Origin: Collybia mongolica
Taxonomy: Eukaryota > Basidiomycota > Agaricomycetes > Agaricales > Clitocybaceae
Direction of reading: 5' to 3'
DNA length: 64,000 nt
NCBI GenBank assembly: GCA_013420905.1
Contig: JAAXNY010000011.1
Location: 558,001 to 622,000, forward strand
Shown here: positions 42,999 to 53,970 of the stretch, piece by piece
How the letters are laid out: every line of letters starts with the position of its first letter
Numbering within the stretch: position 1 is the stretch's first letter
Program-made: the position numbers and the translations under genes
Notes under the pieces: model-generated
Seen by the model: only the letters and a program-made list of their open reading frames with translations
What the model was told of the DNA's origin: nothing
The model's database searches: none

Positions 42999-43849
42999 CA
43001 ATCTCAATTCCTGCCATTTATGGTTAGCTGTTGACTGTTTAGTTTGTTGCTATTACCCAGATTTGAACCCATGACCCTGTAAGAGCCATTGTAATGGGGA
43101 GGGGCAATGATTACCTACTCCACATTCATAATACAAGTAAACAAATGACGAATTTGGAGAGATTTTGTGACCCACCAAAATTTTATGCTTTTGGGAGCAC
43201 ATCCTCATGAGACAAAACATGTTAAGCTAGTAGAAATTGAAGGGCAGAATATGTAAAGAGTTCCCATCTTGTTTTGAGCTCCATAGAGCACTGCATTAAT
43301 GAGAATTAAATTATTTTCCATGAGGGTATAGTTTCAAGCTGAGTTTCAAATAACATGTTTCCATGTTCAGCTCACTTCTGATTAGATTTGGTGTGTATTT
43401 TGGTGACTTGATGTTTTGGCTATCTAAATTTCAGACCACAAGGTGAGGTAACAGACAACAGTGTGCCATCACTGACATCTTCCTTGGCCACAATACAGCT
43501 TAACTTCCTTGATCAATTTAGATATAGACCACTATATATATCTACTTTCTTAGCAAGTAGCACTCTTTAAGTCAGGCCACTGCTCAGATGTGTGCACTTA
43601 GGTTCCTCAATTACAGAAATAGTACTAATAGGGAGAAATATTGATTGTGGTTGGTATAGATAAATATTGGGGGGGGGGGTGAAACTAATCCAGCTGTAAT
43701 ATCCCACTGCTCAACTAGGTAGGCATGGCTGCCCTTTTTGAACACTGAGTTGCTCAAGTTCCAGGGATTGACTTGTCAAGGGTTGTCTTGGCAGTGGTGG
43801 GCAGGGCTGCATTGTCAGATCAATGTCAGATGTTGACCCCTAGACTCTC
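42999..43849. other. CpG-poor sequence with a tRNA-like B-box
   Basis: On the minus strand near 43055-43075, GGGTTCAAATCTGGG matches the RNA polymerase III B-box consensus. This hints at a tRNA-derived SINE relic. No convincing A-box or cloverleaf was found. A run of ten Gs lies near 43670. No gene recognised. Confidence 0.3.
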
Positions 43850-44095
43850 CTCTCACCTGCCCCCACCACAAGCCATGGCCCCAAACATTGTTTTCAGGGC
43901 CCTCTCCTCTCATAGGCCACCCCCACCATGAACCAAGGCCCTGAACTTCACATTCAGGGCCTCTTCTCTTGCCCACTGCCCTCACCACAACCCATAGCCC
44001 TAAACATCATGTTCAGGGCCCTCTCATCTCATCTGACCTCCCCACCACAAGCCAAGGCCCTGAACATGAGGTTCAAGGCCCTTTGTTTTCAGGCC
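43850..44095 (+). repeat. Tandem repeats (about 65 bp, 3-4 copies) with palindromic core
   Basis: Units contain CCCACCAC(A/G)A-CCA-GGCCCTGAAC followed by GTTCAGGGCC and CTCTCCTCTC. The GGCCCTGAAC...GTTCAGGGCC core is an inverted repeat, so each unit could form a short hairpin. C-rich and distinct from its AT-rich surroundings. Confidence 0.6.
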
Positions 44096-44297
44096 CTTGT
44101 TGTTTCCCTGATGGATTTGTATGTGTACACACACCCAACACTGTTTAGTACTGGTAATGAAATAATAAAATTAATTCTGAGTCCATATATATTGACTTAT
44201 ACATTATTCCCTCCTCATCATCTTGTGGTCCAGTAGAGTGTGACATTGCAAAGTGGGATGAAGTTGTTGAGCAGTTCAAGTGGTATCAATCCCTCCA

Positions 44298-44620
44298 TCA
44301 AGGTAGTGATCCCTGTGTTCTCACAATCAGATAATGAGTGAAATGATGTGCTTGCAACTGACATCTCACACTTTGTAAGGCAACCATAATCTGATCATAA
44401 TTCACATGCCTTACAAGGGGCAAAATAAATTCCAACATGGTTCCAGAGGCATTATTTGGGGTCATCCTGAACAAACCAGTGATCCAGAGTGCAGCACATC
44501 TCTGCATCTTGCAGAGATTATCCAGGGGACCAGCCATTCGGGCTTCTTCAAAGTTCTAGAGTCTCGAACCATATGTAGCAATAGGGGGACAACAATTGTA
44601 ACAGTTTACCACAGTATATA
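44298..44620 (-). mobile_element. LINE (non-LTR retrotransposon) reverse transcriptase C-terminal fragment
   Basis: The minus-strand frame reads IATYGSRL, then MAGPLDNLCKMQRCAALWIT, GLFRMTPNNASGTMLEFILP, LVRHVNYDQIMVALQSVRCQ. It corresponds to the LP-ATYG-RLW...L-MQRRAALWITGAFRTSP...L-GLIPIH region of Agaricomycete LINE polyproteins. An in-frame stop precedes MAGPL, and the remainder of the element is absent. A relic at the right edge of the CpG-poor block. Confidence 0.65.
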
Positions 44621-44921
44621 AAAAATTTTCCCCAAACCACACTGGATTTCCAAAGCATGATCACTCTTGCCAAGAACATATCAAGACCAAGAGCATGCCT
44701 CACTTCCTCCCCATCTAGATTTCCAACCGTGTAAAATCACTTCCACATACATGTAGAACACCACCTGTCCCTGAGCTCACATCCACATCACACTATGTGT
44801 CAAACCTGTATATTGCAATTGCTTAATGTACACATGCACTCTCTTCCAAACGTAATTCTAAAAAATGTGCACTACGAACCACATACATCCCACCCCATCC
44901 TGCCCCTCCAATGCCCCCACC

Positions 44922-46745
44922 TCACATATCCCCAACACCATCCACCCGCTCTTTTCCCCACCTCCAAAACGCAGTACCCCCCGCTGCAAGCACAAACGAC
45001 CAGTCAAACAGCGATCCAAACACCTCAAACTCAGGGATCGTCGAGAACAGGTTCGTCGCGTCTGGCATGGTGGGAGACGTATCATGCTCAACTGGGACGG
45101 CTCGCCGGGCCAGGGCCAGTGGCGCGTCGCGAGTTGTTGCTGGGTCGAAGCCAGGTTTCAGCACAGCGTCCACTCTGGCGGGGACAAGTCCGGGTGTGGT
45201 GGGCAGGACGGGGTCGGGAATGGGAACGGCAGGAGTTGGAACATTGCTAGTGAGGGGCGGGGGGAACGACGTTCGGAGTTGGACGATTGTGGTCAGCAGG
45301 TAAATTCCCTATGGTCACACGTTAAAACAAACGGTTGGTAAAGTGCTAAAACTCCTACCATTAGTTGTGCAAGAAGCAGTAGCATGACCGATGCACCCCG
45401 GTTGCGGCTCGTCACTCGTAATACCTAGGTTGTTGTCAGATATCCGGGAATCGGTAGACCGGAATGTAAAGTAAGATCACGCACTCGGGTCACGCCCCGC
45501 AGGACGAGCCGGATGTTGGTGAGGATAATCAGGCCTACAAGGCCGAGACTGAGCTGACGCGAGAATGCCGCAACAGCCTCGAATTCAATTTTGACTGGGG
45601 AGACCAGAGCAAGGACGTATGCCAGGAGGTCTGTGATCATGTCCACATTGTTCTTGGCGGGCGAAGACCTTCGGGCAACGGGGAGGAGGATGTTGATGAG
45701 TGACTGCGAAAATATATCAGTATTAAGTGCAAAATATGGTATGATGGTCTAGACATACACTGAAAACCCGAATTAGACAGTATATAGCAAATATACGCCC
45801 TCCGAAGTTGACGATCCGACCTTGAAACGATTTGGCATACCGGGCAGTATCGCGCCGCTGACGGAGGACATCTAAGTTCCGGCTCATTTGATGCTCCAAC
45901 GCCTGCAATCCTTGGAGTTCTTGCGACTCTGTGGAAAGTTATCAACACATGATGCCAGAAATGGAACGGGAAACTCACGACTGTCCCCTCCTCGAAAGCG
46001 AGTGAGCCAGCTTCCCTGAACCTGCGGCATCTCAGCTGTGCGCTTATGTATGTCGCTGCGAATGGTCTGAAGCGCGTGGTCGGTCGTCGAGATGTCTGCG
46101 TCCGTTGGGGCGGTTCTCGAACGCGGAATAAATGCCCATACATTAGTGATGGCACCAAAACCCGAAAGAAGGCCGAGGATGAGCGTTCCCAGCACGAGGA
46201 GGCGCGCGAGTGTTGCTGCCGCGATCGAAGTGGTAGCGAGAGCAGCGGGGAGGGGCACCTGGGACAAGGCGGCGAGGTACAACGCCACGGGGAGGATGCT
46301 GAGGAAGACGCGGCCCATGATCAGGACGCTGAGGCACAAGGGCACGAGAATGAGGATGGTAGCCATGAGGATAGCGAGGGAGATCCTCCAGTGCAGCAGG
46401 CGGGTGGCCGGCGTGAAGATGTCGAGGGCTTGGGCCATGAGTAACACGAACATCGTGCTACCCTCCGTGAAGGATAGTGCAAAAACCGAGCGCGCGAGCG
46501 TGGAGTGAGGGATATCATTGGGTGTGCTAGCGCTTGTGGGAGATGGGAGAGTGGCCTTGGGCGTCGAGAGGGCCTGCAAATCGGAGTAGAGACTTCGTAG
46601 AAGGTATTTGCGACATGCGAAAAACAAAATGCCTCTGTGAGGTTATTAGAGAATTCAGCCAGTCATCAGGTGAATGGATAAAGGAATTAGAGAAAACGTA
46701 CTGTAAGCCAAGGAGAATAACGCTTTCTGGCACCGTTGGGTTCAT
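44922..46745 (-). CDS. Golgi pH regulator / GPR89-like (ABA_GPCR family)
   Basis: A multi-pass membrane anion channel-like protein that in animals acidifies the Golgi. Exon 1 is MNPTVPESVILLGLQ (46745 down). Then GILFFACRKYLLRSLYSDLQ, STLARSVFALSFTEGSTMFV, RLLVLGTLILGLLSGFGAIT (GPHR N-terminal domain, about residues 30-230), SWLTRFRGGDS, ELQGLQALEHQMSRNLDVLR, FGGRIFAIYCLIRVFS, VDMITDLLAYVLALVSPVKI, AFSRQLSLGLVGLIILTNIR, LVLRGVTR, RNRGASVMLLLLAQLM, GIYLLTTIVQLRTSFPP, IPEFEVFGSLFDWSFVL (ABA_GPCR domain with R-LL-T motif) and a C-terminal WRWGKERVDGVGDM stop. All exons are in phase, so it appears functional. A dead partial copy lies at 27880-28640. An intron near 46640-46700 carries the splice acceptor AG before GGCATTTTG. 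Confidence 0.9.
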
Positions 46746-48147
46746 CTTGTCGAACCATTAACATTAGCGGTTAGTCGGGCGGTAGCGTGGCTCATCGTGG
46801 TTCCTGGTCACGATGTTGTTGACCAATAATCTGCCGTAAATTTCGCCGAACCGCATTGGGATTGAATATTGAATATTTATTGAATCTCCATTCCTTCGCA
46901 ATGCATCTGTCCATTCAGTGGATAGGACATTCCACAGTAGCTTTTGGAAAAATGGTGGACCCATTCTTAGGCGATCAGGACGGCATTTTTTTGACCAAGC
47001 TTCTGGCGAGTCAAAGACCCCGCCCCAGAAAGCCTTTGCAACCGTAAACGAGCTCACTCTGGTCCACCAACAACACCATTATCAGCACACCAAATCGAGA
47101 TGTTGTGTTCCTGCTCCATTTCAATGCACCGGGCCTCTTCTACCTCCTTTGCTACCTTCTATCTACGGTTCTTGCAATCGACATGATAACCGTCAGTTAT
47201 GACAAATGTTCCAAACCCTAAATACTGGGCCGCTTCTCGAAAGGGTTTGTGCAGAGTACTCAAGGATCGGAGCACCATTGGACTGGTGGTCATCCATATT
47301 GGTGTGACCTAGTAAGTTCCTAAGTCACGGTAGCACTGCAAGCGCACAGTGGTTGTCAAGATACCCTTAGGGTCCAAGGACACTGCCCACGATTACAGGT
47401 CCCAGTAACTGTCTACTCGCCTACTGGACCCTCTTGTCTTCTCCCCGACGTCACAAAGACTTTCCCCCAAAAAACCACAAAGACCTTGCAGGGCACCGTT
47501 GCACAGCCTGCCATGACGTGTTTCACAACTCTAATGTCCTCGGGTCGATAACCATCAGTGGTTGTGTCTCAGCTCGATACACTCACATCAGTCTGTTCAT
47601 TGCCATGTACCTGGGCGATACCAACCTCTTTATGGCCTAAACTACGCATGTTGTTCCGTGTTGGGTGAGGGAGTGCACAAACGATATTTGCAATGCAGTA
47701 TGTTGCATCGACCGTTACAGAGCATCGCGATCAACTTTCATTCTCACTTGGGCGTCTTAGGAAACCCATTCTTCGACGCCCATGCGTCGGAAGCGAATAT
47801 GAAATCTTCATAATGGAGATTCAGGAGCCCGGATCTCTTGAAGCTTTGCATTCGAGTAGCTCTTCGAACAAAAACTTTGTAAATTCCAAAAAGAAGTGCC
47901 CCTCGGATTTCTCGGCTACGCACTCAATAGAACTCAGATTGAAACCGTGAAAAGTCGATGCCCTCATCCCCTTTGCTCGTAACGCTGATATCATAATGCT
48001 ACGGCGCCAGGATCTGAGATCCAGAGCCGAATATAACAGCCTCATGAACACTAATAGACTCGACCCCAACCGAGCAAAAACCGAAAAGGAACAATTCAAT
48101 TGGAATCTCGAAAACAAAGATGTACAAAATAGGAAACTAAGCAAATA
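46746..48147. other. Intergenic, no gene recognised
   Basis: About 1.4 kb between the GPHR gene start and the 3' end of the Ser/Thr-rich protein gene. Short frames on both strands have no motifs and CpG content is normal. Confidence 0.5.
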
Positions 48148-50502
48148 TCAAATGACTCGCCTCAACCGCCTTCGTCTGTCCGTTATCGCGTTATGAACCA
48201 CCTCGTCGTTCTCGGAATAATCACCGATCGCAGTCGTCGTGCCATCTGTTCTGTATGACGAAAACGAGCAGCCAGATGACGACAGCCGCGATACGTTCAC
48301 CGGCCTCTCGTGATTAGCCCCATCCTTCTTCGCGGCAGGGCCAAGAGGATCGATCGTCATGGTGCTATGCCGCGAAAGCGCAGGGATACGCGGCGGGTGC
48401 GGCACAGGAGCCTCGCTTCCAGGGTACGCAGACGACGTCCCAGACGCCATCGAATACACGCTGCTCGCACGCGAGACCGACCCGGCGTTACAGCCCGCAG
48501 CGAACCTCGCACCCCTACCGTAATTCGACAGCCGGCTGTAGATGTCGGGCCTGAGGAATGCACTCTTGGGCTTCTTCGTAACTATGAGAGGCGTCTGGGA
48601 ATCCTGCGAAGGGGGGCGATACATGTCCGTCCCGATATCCGATCGGCTCTCGTTTTGCAGCGAGAGCGAGGAGCCAACTTGGGGGGAGAAGGCGTGATCA
48701 GCGCCGCGATACCCCCCCAGCCCCCGGAAATGAACGGTACCAGAGCCGTTACCACTGTCTTCTAGGGTCCACGCGTTTGAGCTTGTCGTGCCCTCCCTGT
48801 CCATGCCCTGCATGCCCCCGGTGAATCCGTTCCATTCCCTTGATGGGTGCCGGCCCGATCGCGACCGATCGGCGGCTTGGCGGGACGGGGTAGGCGTTAA
48901 GCGGTCTTCCTGTGCCTCTTCCATGTTCGGGCCGGATGGAAGATTGGCAGCAACAGCGTTGAAGGCGTTCATCAGGTTAGACTTCAGCGCCGCGGTCCAT
49001 CCATCACGGTCTGCGGCCTCCTGCTCCCGCACAGACTCGCCGGGCATGGGGAGAGGGGAGAGGTGCTCCCAGTTGCCACCACCACTGCCCATCCGGCTGC
49101 GTCGACTCCCGAAACTCCTCAAACCCGGGCGGGAAGCGGGGGCGTTCGTCCAAGGTACTCGAAGGCCTTCACCTTGTAGCCCTAGAAATCTGGGTCGCGA
49201 GCCGGTCATATCTTCCCGAGGGGTGCCGCAGCCATGCTCTCCAGAACTGGCAGGATTCATGCCCAGAGCAGTTGGCGCCCGGCTTGATGACGCAGAGGTG
49301 TCGCCAGGCGTCATGTTGGCTACTTGCAATGGCCCAAGTGTGGACGAGCTGTCATGATCATCAACGCTCCCCCTTGCATCAAAGTCAGAGCCAGTCAAGT
49401 GGAATGGAGCTCCGCGGGTTGTCATGTAAGGGCTATTGTACGCCGGCAGGGGGTACGCAGCGCTGTCGGCCAGGTGTGGATATTGCGCGTTGTCCGAAAA
49501 CGGGTCGTATGTCGGAGTGACCTGCCGATAGGGCGAAATAGGCGCAGTCACACAGCTCTCTGCTCGCCTGGGTTCACCGACGTCGCGGTCGCCGCGAGGT
49601 TCCCATGTATGGGCGTGCGCCATCGCATCTTGACTGCTGAAATCCAGCGCCGAGGTGTCGACTGTAAGATTCCTGGACCCCGAGAACGCGAGATGCCGCC
49701 CCTCTTCCAGGACCCCGTCGTTGTTTCCTGGCTTCGCCCATGGAACGTCGAGACTGCTTTCTGATCGGCGTCTTGCGTGGGTGCGTAGCCGGACCCCCCA
49801 TGCAACTAGAGCAGCCAGAAGAGCAACGACAACGATCGTACCGAGGACGATGCCGACATAAAACGGAGGGCCGTGACTGGAGCCTGAGGAAGACGAAGAT
49901 GCTGAGGGCGAAGGTGTCTGCGAGGGCTCCGACGTTTCACTCGCTGAAATTGCAGCCACGGCGGCTGACGTTTCTAGGAGGACAGAAGAGCTCGAGTTAT
50001 CTTCAAATACATCCTCGGGGGTACTGGTGGACGTAGGCAAGACCGTTGACACGGATATAGATGTCGACAAAGAGAGTACCATCGAGGTAGAGACAGACGT
50101 CGACACAGGCATCATCACTGATGTGGAGATAGACGACGGTTGGATAGGACTTGTGCTCGATGTGCCGATAGAAGGAGGAATTGACGTCGAGGATGCCAGG
50201 GGAGTAACCGTAAACGTAGAGATTGTAGGTGCAGGAGCATTGGAAGACGATAGCTGTGGAACTAACGACGTGCGTTGTGGTTGGCCAGGTGAAGAACTAG
50301 GAGTAAAGTTCGGAGTACTTGGAAACGCTGCTGATTGAACCTGCAAGGGGGCTTGGTTTGGCAGAGCAGGGGCGGGTTGAGGGGCATTGTTATCCGGGGC
50401 GACTGATACTTGGCCTCCAGGACCAAAGCTGAAATCCGAACCTGTGTCAGGTTGAGGGGCTTGCCTACCGTTTGGGGGTTTATGGGATGGAAACCCGTTC
50501 AT
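48148..50502 (-). CDS. Intronless Ser/Thr-rich single-pass membrane protein
   Basis: One uninterrupted frame of 784 codons, unusual in this intron-rich window. The first 215 residues are Pro/Gln then strongly Ser/Thr-rich (likely O-mannosylated), without a clear signal peptide. A single membrane helix follows (FYVGIVLGTIVVVALLAALV, about residues 220-240) with a basic stop-transfer RLRTHARRR. The remaining 540 residues are a disordered cytoplasmic tail with many Ser/Arg sites. The layout resembles fungal wall-stress sensors (Mid2/WSC-type) or Axl2-like proteins. No cysteine-rich WSC domain is present, so the assignment stays generic. The gene lies convergent with nothing and divergent from the adenylation gene downstream at 51475. 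Confidence 0.85.
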   Translation of the reverse strand: MNGFPSHKPPNGRQAPQPDTGSDFSFGPGGQVSVAPDNNAPQPAPALPNQAPLQVQSAAFPSTPNFTPSSSPGQPQRTSLVPQLSSSNAPAPTISTFTVTPLASSTSIPPSIGTSSTSPIQPSSISTSVMMPVSTSVSTSMVLSLSTSISVSTVLPTSTSTPEDVFEDNSSSSVLLETSAAVAAISASETSEPSQTPSPSASSSSSGSSHGPPFYVGIVLGTIVVVALLAALVAWGVRLRTHARRRSESSLDVPWAKPGNNDGVLEEGRHLAFSGSRNLTVDTSALDFSSQDAMAHAHTWEPRGDRDVGEPRRAESCVTAPISPYRQVTPTYDPFSDNAQYPHLADSAAYPLPAYNSPYMTTRGAPFHLTGSDFDARGSVDDHDSSSTLGPLQVANMTPGDTSASSSRAPTALGMNPASSGEHGCGTPREDMTGSRPRFLGLQGEGLRVPWTNAPASRPGLRSFGSRRSRMGSGGGNWEHLSPLPMPGESVREQEAADRDGWTAALKSNLMNAFNAVAANLPSGPNMEEAQEDRLTPTPSRQAADRSRSGRHPSREWNGFTGGMQGMDREGTTSSNAWTLEDSGNGSGTVHFRGLGGYRGADHAFSPQVGSSLSLQNESRSDIGTDMYRPPSQDSQTPLIVTKKPKSAFLRPDIYSRLSNYGRGARFAAGCNAGSVSRASSVYSMASGTSSAYPGSEAPVPHPPRIPALSRHSTMTIDPLGPAAKKDGANHERPVNVSRLSSSGCSFSSYRTDGTTTAIGDYSENDEVVHNAITDRRRRLRRVI

Positions 50503-51474
50503 AGCTTGCGCGTAGAAAAGAGGATGCTACCAGAGCTAGAACAAATGCGACTGTAAAGAAAAAAAAAACTTGACCAGCAAGTGAAGAGAGTGAAGAGATT
50601 CAAAAATGGCCACCCGCTTTTGCCTCCATACCCCTATTTTTCTTTGCTTCGACCGGACCGTCGATGAGGCTGGCAGACACTTGGAAGACGCTTTTAAGTA
50701 GACCGACGATCCCGGTCCAACGCCACTGGCCTAGTCCAAAAATTCTCAGCAGAGTTGCTTACATAAACGGGTCAAAATACATTGTACAAAAGTAAAGCAG
50801 TGATTGTTCCTCACCGTTCACGACTGCTACCAAAATTAAATGTGTATTTGGGAGGCATTGCCCCCGTGGCTGACCTGGTTGGCTGTGTTTGTCAGATGCG
50901 CCGCGGCTTGGGGCTGAACTCCGCAAAGTTGATTAAAAGTGTGGATAGGACTTGATTGCTGATGATCCCTAACGATCCAGTTTGAAAGCTGTAAACCCAC
51001 AAACGGCATCTTTTTCCAAGCCCAAAATAGTAGCGATTGCGAATCCCCGGGAAATGTGGTTATACCATCATGTTTCGCTCACCCGGTGCGAGCCTCATCA
51101 CCGTCCCTGTCGGACCTCCGTGACTGAATTGATAGTAGCCGTAACGGACCAATGGGCGACGATCAATCATCTATCCAGTGAAACACCACTTTGTGGCGGT
51201 ACCCATTTCCCTCTCTATCAGCCGCCCGTGGTTCCTGGCCGCAACGTGGCCAACTTTGTGATCTGAGAAGTCAAGAGTAAGTGGCTTGGTCGAAAACGGT
51301 TATGGATTGAGCGAATGATTGGGCGCGTATCATGCCGAATCTCGTAACAACCCCAGAACCCCGGCAATTCAATCCTATCATTGGATACTTGTCCGTTTCA
51401 TCTCCTGGATATCCTCCTTATAAAAGGATGGAAGGTAGATGCTATCGTGTGCTTTCTCAACTACTTCCTGGGCC
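50503..51474. promoter_or_regulatory. Divergent promoter region, TATA box of the adenylation gene
   Basis: The spacer between two divergent genes. TTATAAAAGGA at about 51418-51428 is a good TATA box 47-57 bases before the ATG at 51475. That supports this start over the in-frame ATG at 51439, which would be only 11 bases from the box. No other gene recognised. Confidence 0.55.
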
Positions 51475-53347
51475 ATGGTCAGATCCCATCTCTCTCTTCT
51501 CGACTCCGGCTCCGAGCGCTTCTCTTCTTCTCCTGTCTTCAAGGTCCCTCAGCTAGATTCCAATGGCAGCGTAGAGAGTTGGAAGTCGATCTCATACAGC
51601 GCGTTCAAGAGCGACGTCGAGTCGTATGCTCGACACTGGTCTCGGGTGTTTCGACGCGATGGGATCCCTCCAAGATCTGTAATCGGCATATGGTGCGTCC
51701 AACACATTGCTAACCACCTATGTGACTCATTCTAGTACAGGGTCGGCGGGTTCACCTACACGGATGTCCTACACATCTACGGCATCTCGAGAGCTGGCTA
51801 TATCCCCCAGCTTTTCAGCCTGCGATTACCCAACCCGGTGGTGATCTACGAGCTCTTAGAAAGGGCGGACGCGAAGGCTCTCATCTACGATGCCACCTTC
51901 GAGCACGTCCTAGACGAGAGTCCCGTCCCCATTCATTCGGCAGTTGTCGTCGAGGATGACACATCAGACGAGACACTGCCTGACGTCCCTTCGCCGAGTA
52001 AAGATGACATAGCGTTCATCTTTCACACCAGTGGATCAACTTCAGGCCGTCCCAAACTTGTACCCTGTAGCTATAGTTGGGTTGAAACTGTCGTCCACAA
52101 ATCAACTCAGATTTCGCGGCCTCAAAACCCGAACCGTCAGGATGTCACCGTTTGCATGTACGTTGAAGATCATTTCCTGCGCCCAAAAAGCCTGACATAT
52201 CTATCATATTATAGGGGAAGTATGTGCCACATCGCCCAATCATTCAGTATGTCCCTTCCAATACATCTGCCAATTTTCTTTTTTTTAACGTTGAATTTTA
52301 ACCCAGTGTTCATCGGGACGCTTCTATATGGGTCTTGCGTAATACAGCCGACGAAGATTTCGTTTTCATCTGAAGAGCTCATCGATATGATAACCCGTTG
52401 TGGCCTCAACCGCTTGAACCAGTTCGCCTCATTCCTCGCAAATAATCTGCGTAATTCTCGATCCGACCCGAAACTATTACATCTACTCTCTAATCTGGAC
52501 GACATAGTCTACAGCGGTTTGCCTTTGGTTCGTGAAGAAGAAGAATGGGCATACAAGAATGGCATGAAGCTTCGGGTAAGTCGTTGCAACCTTGGGGCGA
52601 ACTATGGGTAATAACTGTGGTTCGTAGAATTTGTTTGGTAGCACTGAGTGCGGGGGAATGCTTTTGTCTGTCGGGGCTGCTGGCCGCAACCCTGGCTTAC
52701 TTCGATCCCTGGATGGATTTTCTTACCGTTTCGTTCCCACTGATTCAACGACTCCGGAATCTGGCCCGCAGTCCACAGCCCGGCTCCTCGAACTCATTAT
52801 CCCTGCCGAATCCCCAGATTGCCCTGACGTCTCCCTGCGACACGCTGATGGTGATTTCCATACTGGGGATCTATTCCAGGAGGCATCACCTGGACTCTAC
52901 ATCTCTCGGGGCCGCGACGACGACTGGATTAAGTCCGAAAATAGCCTGCGGTGTGATACCAAGTATGTCCTCTTTCACAATATCTTGTATTCCTCGTTAT
53001 CAACCAGCATCAATTTACGCAGGGCGATCGAGGAAAACGCTTTAGCGATGTGTGGGAACCTGATCGCTGAATGTATTGTCGTAGGGTCAGGACGCCCATC
53101 GCCTGTGATGTTCATCGAGCCAGCGGTTGATACCGATCACGCCAGACTGAAGAAGGAGATTATTCGCAAGACGCGCCACTTCCACGCGAGACGTTACCTC
53201 CACGAGCGTATCACCTCGGTTGATATGATCGTCGTTGTCCCGCGACAAACCTTACCCCGTACGGCGACCAAGGGTAACATTCGACGCAAGGCCGTCGAAG
53301 AGTCTTTCAAAACACAGCTCGACCAGATATTCGAGCGTGTTCGATAA
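51475..53347 (+). CDS. Stand-alone adenylation (AMP-binding) enzyme, NRPS-like
   Basis: An acyl/aminoacyl-AMP-forming enzyme of the ANL superfamily. Joined exons: MVRSHLSLLDSGSERFSSSP, FKVPQLDSNGSVESWKSISY, DVESYARHWSRVFRRDGI, FTYTDVLHIYGISRAGYIPQ, ELLERADAKALIYDATFEHV, then A3 FIFHTSGSTSGRPKLV, FIGTLLYGSCVIQPTKISFS, NLRNSRSDPKLLHLLSNLDD, A5 NLFGSTECGG, A7 HTGDLFQE, A8 GLYISRGRDDDWIKSENSLR, and near the end A10 LPRTATKGNIRRKA with the catalytic Lys. No thiolation or condensation domain follows before the stop at 53345-53347. So the protein is a monodomain synthetase like many Agaricomycete NRPS-like enzymes. The substrate is not readable. The P-loop-like STSGRPK is complete. Confidence 0.85.
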
Positions 53348-53970
53348 TTCATTTCGCTTGGAACGCCCATCACCAACTCAAACTTATCATAACTATAATG
53401 GTACCTGTAGCACTAGCAAAACCTAAACCAAAACCACTTATACCGCCTATAATTATACTCATCCCCTATACACATAACTATATGTCATATATTACACCCC
53501 TTATTCAATACGATTAATTCTAATCACATTTAATTCAATGTTCGTCGGCAACGAATAATCATGGGCGGACTACGATAACAACCTTCTAGTGCCAAGTATC
53601 GTTGCTTTCAAGGCATAGTCTGTGTGTAAAGATGGAAGCCCATCGGCACAACGGAAACCCCGATAGTGGTGAGAAGGGTAATGGCGCATTGGGAATAGGA
53701 AGGAGTGATCAAACACACGTTGGCGCCTATACTTCCCATCTATCCAAAACTGTGATTGTTTTTCCTGTGTAACCCCGAACGTCACTGATCTGTTTTGGCA
53801 ATGTTTCTGAAAAACGGAGGCGCAGTTGACAAGATTTGACAGTCCCTGTCCAAAGTCTGACTAACAGTGCCTCAAGGCCCAATTATGCGGTTAGGGGTGA
53901 CCATCCGACGTTTAACTGCGAAATTTAATATAATGCAGATGGCTATGAAAGGTACAAGTGAGACGGGGCC
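53348..53970. other. Short spacer between convergent 3' ends, nothing recognised
   Basis: AT-rich from 53380 to 53530. No gene. Confidence 0.6.

Larger units (their letters stand above)
29800..44860. other. CpG-depleted repeat-rich block
   Basis: From about 29.8 kb to 44.86 kb the dinucleotide CG is almost absent over long stretches, while flanking sequence is CpG-normal. TG and CA are correspondingly common. The block contains most of the repeats, the retroelement fragments and the 3' part of the GTPase gene. The left edge falls inside that gene; the right edge is just upstream of the GPHR 3' end. This is the footprint expected of cytosine methylation and deamination in repeats. Confidence 0.75.

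Noticed and set aside
46046..46508. Plus-strand frames of 132-138 residues
   Set aside because: They lie opposite the GPHR exon and are shadows of its codon bias.
48310..49764. Several plus-strand frames up to 189 residues
   Set aside because: All lie antisense to the 784-codon membrane protein; explained by its GC-rich third positions.
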